Assembly (NCBI RefSeq): GCF_023073415.1
Contig: NZ_JADPJL010000060.1
Span: forward strand, 284,900-348,899
Reading direction: 5' to 3'
Length of the DNA stretch: 64,000 nt
From: Bradyrhizobium sp. 190
Lineage (GTDB): Bacteria > Pseudomonadota > Alphaproteobacteria > Rhizobiales > Xanthobacteraceae
This document shows positions 40,601 to 47,864 of the stretch, piece after piece; positions within the stretch are counted from its first letter, which is position 1, and each line of letters opens with the position of its first letter. The notes beneath the pieces are model-generated. The model had not been told where the DNA came from, did no database searches, and worked only from the letters and a program-made list of their open reading frames with translations. The position numbers and the translations under genes are program-made.

Positions 40601-41890
40601 CTATTCCGCGGGCGCAAGCTGTCCGTCTGAGCGTATTGCAGCGGTCTCGCGCACCCGGACACGGGCACGGCGCTTGCGCCACCAGATCACGACGCCGGTC
40701 ACCGACAACGCTGCAACGACCAGCCCCATGATTGAGATCAGGATGCGGCCGGGTATTCCTACGATACGGCCGGAGTGCAGCGGGAATTGCGCCTGCACGA
40801 AGATATCGGCGGCGGTCCCGACCCACGGCAGTCTCTCGCCGATCGGGCGGCCGTCCTCGCTGTCGTAATAAAGCTGCGCCGGGCCGACGCCGCCGGCGCC
40901 ATGATCGTCGCCGGGGTGGAAGAAGGCCGCGGCATATACGCCGTGGGCCGGGCCATAGTTGATCGAGCCGACCGGCGTGGTCCATCCGCGGCGCTTGCCG
41001 TCGGCCTCCGCACGCGCGGCGATGTCGGCAAAGGTGACCTTGGGCTCGATCGGATCGTCGAGATGCCGATAAGGACGCTGCTCATACGGCGTCGGGGTGT
41101 AGTTCGACACCGTCTTCATCAGAGGCGAGAACACCTCGAAGTAAAGGTTGAGCGAGAACGCCGTAAAGGCGATCACAAACAACAGCGCCCAGGTCCACAG
41201 GCTGAAGGCACGGTGGATGTCGAAATTTATTCGATAGGCGCTGCCAGAGGTCTTGATCTTCCAGGCCGGCGCCCAGCGCGCCCAGAACCCACGGCCGAGT
41301 TCGCGCTCAACGGAAGGCGCTCGCCCCGCTTTGGCACGGCGACGGGACGGCAGCGTCAGATAAAAACCGACGAAGCAATCGATGGTCCAGATGATGGCGA
41401 TGACGCCAAGCACGCGCATGCCCCAGCGATCGCTGCCCCAGAACTCCGGGATGTGCATGGTGTAGTGCAGCTTGTAGAGGAACGAGACGAAGGTGGCGCG
41501 CGTCACCGGCCACACCGCGCCCCAGTAGCGCCGCCCGAGTTCCGCGCCGGTGTTGGGATCGAGGAATATCTGATTGTAATCGAGGCTAAATCGCTTGCCG
41601 GTGGCCGGGTCGATCCGCGGCAGCACGAAGAACCACAGCGAATGATCTTTTTCCGGCGTCATGAACATGTGGACGACGCGCGCGCGCGGATCGCGCTGCT
41701 CGATCAGCTTGACGAGATCGACGGAGGGAATTGCGGGACCGCTGCTCGTCACGTCGAACAGTTCCTGGTTCAGCGCATCGTCGATCGCATGATCCCACGA
41801 GATGATCGCGCCGGTGATGCCCGAAAAGAACAGAAAGCCGGCGGTGAGAAGTCCGGCCCAGCGATGGAGTCGCCCGAAGATCGATCTCAT
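40601..41890 (-). CDS. PepSY-associated TM protein (siderophore/iron-reductase type)
   Basis: 429-aa inner-membrane protein with four predicted spans: RLHRWAGLLTAGFLFFSGITG (core ~7-27), WGMRVLGVIAIIWTIDCFVGFYL (~160), FSLWTWALLFVIAFTAFSL (~230) and a C-terminal ISIMGLVVAALSVTGVVIWW (~395). His residues in HR and LHYTMHIP resemble heme-binding sites of PepSY_TM reductases (FoxB/PiuB-like), thought to release iron from siderophores at the inner membrane. ATG 41890; a TTG at 41929 is less likely. Downstream of a TonB siderophore receptor on the same strand (102 bp gap), a typical pairing. Confidence 0.82.
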   Translation of the reverse strand: MRSIFGRLHRWAGLLTAGFLFFSGITGAIISWDHAIDDALNQELFDVTSSGPAIPSVDLVKLIEQRDPRARVVHMFMTPEKDHSLWFFVLPRIDPATGKRFSLDYNQIFLDPNTGAELGRRYWGAVWPVTRATFVSFLYKLHYTMHIPEFWGSDRWGMRVLGVIAIIWTIDCFVGFYLTLPSRRRAKAGRAPSVERELGRGFWARWAPAWKIKTSGSAYRINFDIHRAFSLWTWALLFVIAFTAFSLNLYFEVFSPLMKTVSNYTPTPYEQRPYRHLDDPIEPKVTFADIAARAEADGKRRGWTTPVGSINYGPAHGVYAAAFFHPGDDHGAGGVGPAQLYYDSEDGRPIGERLPWVGTAADIFVQAQFPLHSGRIVGIPGRILISIMGLVVAALSVTGVVIWWRKRRARVRVRETAAIRSDGQLAPAE

Positions 41891-41992
41891 GGCCTTCGCC
41901 CGTGCTGTTGAAGTTGCCTCAATTATCAAACGTCGTCACCGCCGGTCGGTTGACCGGCGGTGACGTATCCGTCGTGGTGTTTCGTGGCCGAC

Positions 41993-44290
41993 TTACCATC
42001 GATAGGTCAGTTTGGCGATCGCCTTGCGCCCTTCGGCATAGAAGCAGCTCGTGTAGCCGTAACAGGCCGCGACATAGCGGGTGTCGGCGATATTGGTGAC
42101 GTTCAGCGCCAGGCGATAATTGTCCCTGGTGTAGGCGAGCAGCGCATCGACCGCCGTCGACGCCTGTACCTTGAAGGTGTTGGCATCGTCGCCGAAGGTC
42201 GAACCGACATAGCGAACGCCGCCGCCGACCTGAACGCCGGCGAGCGGGCCACCCTGCAGCGTGTAGTCAGTCCACAGCGAGAACCGGTTGAGCGGCACCG
42301 TGGTCGGCGCCTTGCCGACGTTCACAGGATCCTGGGTGACGACGGCGTCGATGTAGGAATAGGCGCCACGGACGTTGAAACCTTCCGTCAGGGTGGCGGT
42401 GCCTTCGAGTTCCATGCCGCGCGAGTTCACCTGCCCTTTCTGCTCGGCAGCGAATGGCGGAGCAGATCCGAAGGTGACGACATTGGACCGCGTCAGGTCG
42501 AAGGCCGCCAGCGTGATCAGCGCATTGATCCCGACGGGCTGATACTTCACGCCGACTTCATACTGGACGCCGGTTTCCGGCTTCAGCAGCTCGCCCGCGG
42601 CGTTGACGTTGAGCACCGGCAGGAACGATTCGGCGTAGCTGAAGTACGGTGCGATTCCGTTATCGAAATTGTATATCACGGCAGCACGACGCGTGAATGC
42701 CGAGGCGTCGGTTTTCGCGGAAGTCCCGGCGAGGAAATTGTCGAGATCGGTCGAGGCGAAGTCCTGCCGGCCGCCCAGCAGGAACGAGAGCCGGCCGAGC
42801 TTGATCTGGTCCTGCGCGTAGAACCCGAGCTGAGACTGCTTGATGCCCTTGTCGTCGTAGGGGCCGTCATTGGTCCATGTGTTGGTATAGACCGGCGCAA
42901 ATACGTTGATCTTGCCGGTGCTGTAACCTGAAGCCGCGTCCCGGAACGACGTATTACGGTAGTCGATGCCGAACAACGTGGTGTGGCTCAGGATGCCGGT
43001 GACGAATTTGCCCTGGAGCTGGTTATCGACCGCGAAGGAGTTGATGGTCGATGCACCGCCTGCGCCATAGCGCGACATCAGGCCTGCGGCTTCGTCGGCC
43101 GGCGTGAGGTAGCCGGTGCCGTAGAAGCTGCGTTGTTCGTTGTGCATCCACGCATAGCGCAGGTTCTGCCGGAAGGTGAGGGCCTCGTTGATATCGTGCG
43201 AGAGCAAATAACCGGCCGAGGCCAGTTCGGTGTCGAACTGGTTGAAATTCGGCTCACCGCCGAAAAAAGTATTCCGGATGAAACGGCCGTTATTGGCGAA
43301 CGCGGTGCCGGATGCCGGCAGGAATTGCAGACCCCAGCCGGTCGTGTCCTTTTGATAGTTGGCCAGCAGCGTAATGGTGGTGTCGTCGTTCGGCTTGAAC
43401 GTCACCGCGGGTGCGATGAAAACGCGGTTGTCCTTGGTGAAATCGACCTGGGTTTCGCCATCGCGGACAACGCCGGTCAGGCGCCACAACACGGTGCCTT
43501 CCTTGTTGGCGGGACCGCCAACGTCGAACTGGCCCTGGTAGCGATTGAAGCTGCCGCCCGACACCGACATTTCGCCGAACTGGTAGGCCGTGGGAAGCTT
43601 GCTGACATAGTTGAGAATGCCGCCGGTGCCGCTGCCGCCGTACATCACCGAGGACGGCCCCTTCAGCACTTCGAGGCGCTCGGCGCCGTAGGCCTCGAGA
43701 CCGAGGAAGTGCACATAGTTGCTGCTCGGCAGCCGGAGGCCATCGAGGTAGAGGCCCGGCATGGTCATGTCGAAACCGCGGATCTGCAAGCCCCCGAACC
43801 GCGTATCAGAGCCGCCGTTGACGTCGCCACTGACACCAGCGGTATAGCGCAGCGCAGCGCCGACTGATTCGGCGCCCTGATTTCTGATCTGGTCGGTGGT
43901 GACGACTGAAATCGACTGCGGGGTTTCGATGATCGGCGTGTCGGTCTTGGTCGCGGTGCCGGTGCGGGTTGCGACGAATCCGCGTACCGGGCCATTGGCG
44001 CGCTCGCCGGCGCCGGGGCCCGATGCTGCCGCAGCCGGCGCCTCCTGCGGCGCGCGGCCTGCGCGATTGGCGCGCGCGGCGCGCGTGGTTGCAGCACGGC
44101 GGGATGGTCGGGCCGCGGACGGACGCGCGCGTTCCTGCGGCGCGTCCACCGTGACCGCAGGCAGCGATGACTGCGCCAGCGCCACGCCCGTCGGCAGGGA
44201 GAGTGCAAGTCCGCTGACTGCCCCGAGGCAGATCATTCGTATCGGTTGAAGTCGAGTGGCGAAAAGCGAATGGAACTCTGTTGGTATCAC
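41993..44290 (-). CDS. TonB-dependent siderophore receptor
   Basis: 765-aa outer-membrane receptor. After a signal peptide (ICLGAVSGLALSLPTGVALA, ~20-39), an Ala/Arg-rich linker (~50-95) precedes the plug domain (TPQSISVVTTDQIRNQGAES; YLDGLRLP; GPSSVMYGGSGTGGILNYV split) and a 22-strand barrel ending AKLTYRW. It imports a ferric siderophore with TonB energy. A late GYTSCFYAEGR has two Cys nearby in the last loop. Start taken at GTG 44290 after TCGGGA; Met at 44236 is an alternative, and the frame upstream to 44479 overlaps remnant DNA. Operon-like with the PepSY protein. Confidence 0.88.
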   Translation of the reverse strand: MIPTEFHSLFATRLQPIRMICLGAVSGLALSLPTGVALAQSSLPAVTVDAPQERARPSAARPSRRAATTRAARANRAGRAPQEAPAAAASGPGAGERANGPVRGFVATRTGTATKTDTPIIETPQSISVVTTDQIRNQGAESVGAALRYTAGVSGDVNGGSDTRFGGLQIRGFDMTMPGLYLDGLRLPSSNYVHFLGLEAYGAERLEVLKGPSSVMYGGSGTGGILNYVSKLPTAYQFGEMSVSGGSFNRYQGQFDVGGPANKEGTVLWRLTGVVRDGETQVDFTKDNRVFIAPAVTFKPNDDTTITLLANYQKDTTGWGLQFLPASGTAFANNGRFIRNTFFGGEPNFNQFDTELASAGYLLSHDINEALTFRQNLRYAWMHNEQRSFYGTGYLTPADEAAGLMSRYGAGGASTINSFAVDNQLQGKFVTGILSHTTLFGIDYRNTSFRDAASGYSTGKINVFAPVYTNTWTNDGPYDDKGIKQSQLGFYAQDQIKLGRLSFLLGGRQDFASTDLDNFLAGTSAKTDASAFTRRAAVIYNFDNGIAPYFSYAESFLPVLNVNAAGELLKPETGVQYEVGVKYQPVGINALITLAAFDLTRSNVVTFGSAPPFAAEQKGQVNSRGMELEGTATLTEGFNVRGAYSYIDAVVTQDPVNVGKAPTTVPLNRFSLWTDYTLQGGPLAGVQVGGGVRYVGSTFGDDANTFKVQASTAVDALLAYTRDNYRLALNVTNIADTRYVAACYGYTSCFYAEGRKAIAKLTYRW

Positions 44291-44399
44291 GCTGTATCCC
44301 GAGGCTTGCCGGCTTGGCCGGGTATGATTTTTCGTGCCTCGCTCTAACGCAGGCTTCCTCGGAGTACGATGGGCGGTTGCTAGAATTCCTCCAGATTGC

Positions 44400-44498
44400 G
44401 CGGTCAAGATCGCGCTGTTCATCCGATTCGCCGACGTCGTTCGCGCCACCGTCAAAGGCGGCATCCTCGTCGCCTTCATCCAGGCTGCGCTCGACGGT
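44400..44498 (+). pseudogene. Fragment of an AI-2E family transporter gene
   Basis: These 33 codons encode AVKIALFIRFADVVRATVKG then GILVAFIQAALDG. This matches the central part of the intact AI-2E permease at 34024-35082, including FADVVRATVKGGILVA and a 20-bp exact DNA match (34627-34646 with 44427-44446). The frame continues into unrelated sequence and no other part of the gene is present. A decayed duplicate antisense to the TonB receptor leader. Confidence 0.6.
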
Positions 44499-44551
44499 CA
44501 CGAATGCCCCTTTATGGACATTGACCAAAGCGCAGCCGACGGTGCGAGCTT

Positions 44552-45598
44552 CTATTTGCGAATCAGGGAGTGCTTTGGTGGCGCATCCGGGGCGGCGGGC
44601 GAAATCGCCAGCGTAACCCAGGCTGTGTAGCCCTCCGGGCGGTTTTCGGCGGCAATATCCCGGTAGGCCTTCAGGTTGAGATAACCCTGATGCTCCTTGC
44701 CGACCGGGAACAGAAATCCGACCTGCGGCCCGAAGCCGAGCACGCGTCCTCTAAAGTCGCCAAGCGTGGCGCCGGGACCGCTGTCGCCGGTGATCTGCTG
44801 AAAGTAATAGCCGGCCATCCCGATCTGGAAGTTCTTGCTCAGGAAGTGCGATGCGCCCCAGTCGAGATGGAAGTCGATGCCGTTCTGGTACTGCAGATCG
44901 TGGTTCATGCCGCTGTAGGTCAGGCCGCCGACCACCGAGAACTCATTGCCGGTCGCGGGATTGAGATAGGTGTATCCCACGCCGCCGTCGATCGCAGTAA
45001 AGCCGAAGCTGAGATTGGCCAGCCTGTTCGAATCGTAGGTGCCGCTCGGAATATTTCCGGTGAAGTAGACCATGGTGTTGTGAACGCCAAAATTCCATTT
45101 CAGCGCGCCCTGATAGAACACGTCTGCAAACGTGGTCCGGGTGTCGGTGGCGTGGCCCGAAATGGTGTTGCCGCGCGGACCCGTCAGCGTGGCGTCGATG
45201 CCGGCTTTCACCTGTCCACCGGCGCCGAGCACCGTGAAGGATGCTTGCCCGCCGAGCACCGGCGTCGCGAAGGTGTAGGTTAGCCCTTCGACCAAGGCGT
45301 CGGCGCGCGCGTTGAGGCCTGCAACGACCGAGCCGCCTTGGATAAACTCCTTGCCACCCTGGGCGCCGGTCTGAACGTGCAGGTAGATACTTGAATAGGC
45401 CCATCCGGGAACGCCGGGCGCGGCGGCGAGGCTGCCGAACGTGCCGGGCAGCCAGAAGCTAAGGCCGCCGGCGTCGGCCTTCGCGCGGTCAGATGAACCT
45501 GCGAGGAAGCACAGCGCCGCCAACGCCGCCGCCGCAAGCCGGAATCGATCTCCACCGCCTGTCGCGAGCGCGATGGAATCACATCGCGTGCCGCCCAT
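44552..45598 (-). CDS. SphA/phenol-degradation MetA-type outer-membrane protein
   Basis: 348-aa exported protein: signal region with FRLAAAALAALCFLAGSSDRA (~17-37), then beta-strand-rich sequence with alternating aromatic residues (SFWLPGTFGSLAAAPGVPGW, ALKWNFGVHNTMVYFTGNIP) ending GYTAWVTLAI. The family (SphA, MetA-pathway phenol-degradation-like) forms outer-membrane channels tied to aromatic or hydrophobic compound uptake. Start ATG 45598 follows GGGAGGGA; longer starts at 45628/45640 have weaker sites. Alone on its strand, no degradation genes adjacent. Confidence 0.75.
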   Translation of the reverse strand: MGGTRCDSIALATGGGDRFRLAAAALAALCFLAGSSDRAKADAGGLSFWLPGTFGSLAAAPGVPGWAYSSIYLHVQTGAQGGKEFIQGGSVVAGLNARADALVEGLTYTFATPVLGGQASFTVLGAGGQVKAGIDATLTGPRGNTISGHATDTRTTFADVFYQGALKWNFGVHNTMVYFTGNIPSGTYDSNRLANLSFGFTAIDGGVGYTYLNPATGNEFSVVGGLTYSGMNHDLQYQNGIDFHLDWGASHFLSKNFQIGMAGYYFQQITGDSGPGATLGDFRGRVLGFGPQVGFLFPVGKEHQGYLNLKAYRDIAAENRPEGYTAWVTLAISPAAPDAPPKHSLIRK

Positions 45599-45854
45599 TG
45601 GTCCCTCCCGGCGCGGAGATGCGCGCATGACCACATCCAAGGGCGTTCAATTATGTTGCTCCTGACGTTGTAGCGCCAATCGAATAGCGCGGCTTGCGGC
45701 GGGAACCGGGTCTCTTTTTCGCGGTGCGTGGCATGCTCGCCACAGCATTATGCAGTTTGTGCCAGCACGGCGATGACATTTCGCAACGGGGATTTCGATT
45801 CAAATGCCCTCACACCGCGGTTGCAGCCATTGTTGTAATTGAAGGCGCATTTGG

Positions 45855-46130
45855 GTGGAGCATTATGTCGTCGTGCCGGCGCAGGCCATGGTTGCCCAGT
45901 TCATCGGGACGTTCGAAGCCCGAGGTCGGCGGCCGGCCTACGCCGCGCAGCCGGTCTATGTCGACCGCGCGCCAGTCTATCCGGAGCGTTACTACGCTCA
46001 GGAGCGCTACTACGCGCAGGAACGCGATTACACGTCGGAATATGCGCCGAGGCCGCCGCCCCGGCCCGTGCCCTCCCGCGCGCGGGCACGATGCGACGAC
46101 GGCTATGGCAGGTGGGCCTATTGCGATTAG
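45855..46130 (+). pseudogene. Duplicated C-terminus of the Tyr-rich exported protein
   Basis: From ~45924 the sequence encodes RPAYAAQPVYVDRAPVYPER and ends CDDGYGRWAYCD, a near copy of the C-terminal half of the gene at 36797-37237 (41-bp exact match 37031-37071 with 45933-45973; 28-bp match 37196-37223 with 46089-46116). The upstream ~23 codons are unrelated and no signal peptide is encoded. A truncated duplicate, probably non-functional; the frame stays open, so an unexported peptide cannot be excluded. The 45599-45854 stretch before it shows nothing recognisable. Confidence 0.65.
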
Positions 46131-46268
46131 AGCGGCCTCGTGCGGATTCGTTGCCACTGATTGCGGTATTGAGACGACCGCACACTTAATGAAGCTTTGC
46201 GCGCGCGTCTTCGATCAGCGCGCAAGATGGGTAGAGCGCCAGCGACACTCGTCAATCCGATTCGGCAA

Positions 46269-46299
46269 ACTGTCACGGTGCATCTGTTGTCGTGACAGT
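46269..46299. repeat. Nine-base inverted repeat
   Basis: ACTGTCACG (46269-46277) and CGTGACAGT (46291-46299) form perfect arms with a 13-nt loop, directly beside the palindromic repeat that follows. Could be the end of the decayed gene or part of a compound repeat. Confidence 0.45.
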
Positions 46300-46383
46300 C
46301 GCAGGATGGGTAGAGCGAAGGCGAAACCCCATAACGTTAATCATCAGAGGCGATGGGTATCGCTACGCTTCACCTATCCTACG
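46300..46383. repeat. Palindromic intergenic repeat, type A, diverged copy
   Basis: Left arm begins CAGGATGGGTAGAGCGAAG, right arm ends CACCTATCCTACG, inverted to each other with several mismatches. Same family as 46913-46995 and 47653-47734. A further half-copy (GATGGGTAGAGCG) is visible near 46226-46238. Confidence 0.7.
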
Positions 46384-46428
46384 GACCTCCCTACAACAGA
46401 TGAGCCCGCGTTAGTGCAGCCTTTGCAC

Positions 46429-46876
46429 TTATTCGCAGCGGATCGCCATCTCGCTCGTCGGCTGCCACCCAAGGTTCTCATACAGCGGGCGGCCCTGCCG
46501 GGTCGCATGAAGGATTGCATAGCCAACGCCCAATTCGCGAGCCCTCCCTTCGGCCAGCGCCATCAACCGCTTGGCCATTCCCTTGCCGCGGTGCTCAGGC
46601 TCCACGAAGACGTTGAGGGTGGTCGGTCGGATGGCTCGGATGAGGCGGCCAGTCGATGACCATCATGCCGAGGCCCGCGATCACGACTCCCGCGTCCTCG
46701 AGCATCCAGCCAAGATAGCTGCCGTCATCAAGTCGCGGCGAAAGCCACTGCTCGAAAGCCACGGTCATCGGCCGCAAGGCTTCGCGCGTACGGCCGGACT
46801 CGGCGAACATTCGCTCGCGGTGCTCGCAAATCAGTTTGAGATCGTGCTGCGCAACAGGTCTCGCCGTGATAGCCAT
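46429..46876 (-). pseudogene. Frameshifted GNAT acetyltransferase
   Basis: From ATG 46876 the minus strand encodes MAITARPVAQHDLKLICEHR and continues to VVIAGLGMMVIDWPPHPSHP, a GNAT N-terminal half, then runs into a TGA near 46595. In another frame the missing half resumes at TLNVFVEPEHRGKGMAKRLM (acetyl-CoA motif RGKGMA) and ends RQGRPLYENLGWQPTSEMAI...CE at the TAA 46431-46429. Two halves of one gene are therefore out of phase at ~46615-46630, with a few residues also lost. Either a true pseudogene or a sequencing indel. Confidence 0.7.
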
Positions 46877-46912
46877 CAGACATTGTCCCAACAGCGCGGT
46901 GGATGGTGAGTC

Positions 46913-46995
46913 CGTAGGATGGGTGGAGCGAAGCGATACCCATCAACTTCGTTCGGCAATGGTGATGGGTTTCGCTTCGCTCTACCCAGCCTACG
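46913..46995. repeat. Palindromic intergenic repeat, type A
   Basis: 32-nt left arm 46913-46944 (CGTAGGATGGGTGGAGCG start) is identical to the left arm of the 47653 copy; the right arm 46964-46995 is its inverse with three mismatches. Lies between the frameshifted GNAT gene and the structured element. Confidence 0.85.
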
Positions 46996-47159
46996 AATTG
47001 CCGGCGACCGGCAAAAGGCCCACGAAGAGGTCCACAAAGGGCGGAGTCCGTTCGATCTAATTTCCTCAACCCATTCAACGTGATTTGCCCCGTCCAGTCC
47101 TCGCCGCAAAAATATACTTCTTCTCGCCCGACCCAAATCAGTCTTACAACCTCGCCCGT

Positions 47160-47620
47160 TCCGGCCCGCCAAGAGGGGCGTATCGCGATCGTCACGGACG
47201 TGGGTCGGAATGCGGTGGACGCGGCAGCGCCGACTGCGCTTGATGCGGATCGCAGGGCGGGCTTTGGCCTGTGAGCGATCGGCGGCGCAGCAGACGAGCG
47301 GCACTGAAGCGTACGGCAAAACCGTGTGGTCCTGGCGCCCGTGGCTGGCGTCAAGTCGGCGGAGGTGTTGCGAGCCCGACCGGGTTTGCCAACGCCGTCA
47401 ATTCGCCGATGACGGAGGCAAGAGGAATTCGTCTCCGGGGAGAGCGCGGCATAAGCCGTAAAACCATTGCGCAGGGAATGCCGGAGTGCTCCGGCTGTAC
47501 CTGTATGCTCGTGTGCGCCTCTACCTCCATCTCTTGCACACGGGACCGCGGGTGCAGCAAGCACCCGGCATTCCCTGCGCCCTCTTCTCTTTGGGCGAAA
47601 CGATTGACAAAGCCCGGGCG
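47160..47620. repeat. Structured approximately 460-bp repetitive element, candidate RNA
   Basis: A non-coding-looking block whose 3' part folds strongly. 16-bp perfect outer arms GCGCAGGGAATGCCGG / inverse (47469-47484, 47565-47580) enclose CCGGAG-TG-CTCCGG (47481-47494), GTGTGC/GCACAC (47511-47516, 47536-47541) and CGGGTGC-AGCAA-GCACCCG (47549-47567). Open frames inside (e.g. GRIAIVTDVGRNAVDAAAP on plus) resemble spurious 'proteins' I recall from many Bradyrhizobium-group genomes, suggesting a multicopy element. Boundaries approximate; the 46996-47159 stretch before it holds nothing recognised. Confidence 0.6.
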
Positions 47621-47652
47621 AAAGGCGCCGCGGGAAGGTAAAGGTGTGTTTG

Positions 47653-47734
47653 CGTAGGATGGGTGGAGCGAAGCGATACCCATCAATGCCGATGCGAAGG
47701 GCGATGGGTATCGCTTCGCTCCACCCATCCTACG
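47653..47734. repeat. Palindromic intergenic repeat, type A, perfect copy
   Basis: Perfect inverted 32-bp arms 47653-47684 and 47703-47734 flank an 18-nt loop. The left arm matches the 46913 copy base for base. Being perfect it would form a very stable hairpin on either strand. Confidence 0.9.
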
Positions 47735-47781
47735 GGCCCGGCGGGCCATCGCCCCGGAATGACGGCGCAAACCCACCCCCG

Positions 47782-47800
47782 TTAACCCTTTGCTAACCAT
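47782..47800 (+). promoter_or_regulatory. CtrA-like box upstream of flhA
   Basis: TTAACCCTTTGCTAACCAT reads as TTAA-N7-CTAA, one mismatch from the CtrA consensus TTAA-N7-TTAA, about 65-80 bp before the flhA GTG. CtrA directly controls early flagellar genes in Caulobacter, and ctrA itself is in this window, so direct control is plausible. Confidence 0.6.
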
Positions 47801-47864
47801 ACACCCGGCAAGAATTGCCGGGTGAAGTCGAGTGTCGTCGGCCGCGTAGAACGGGAGGAACCCC

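Noticed and set aside
46728..47564. 278-residue minus-strand ORF
   Set aside because: Spans the end of the broken GNAT gene, a palindrome and the structured element; no consistent domain.
47351..47800. 149-residue minus-strand ORF over the structured element and palindrome
   Set aside because: Its text (e.g. GAGNAGCLLHPRSRVQ) is read through the repeat arms and resembles spurious annotations in related genomes; treated as repeat, not gene.
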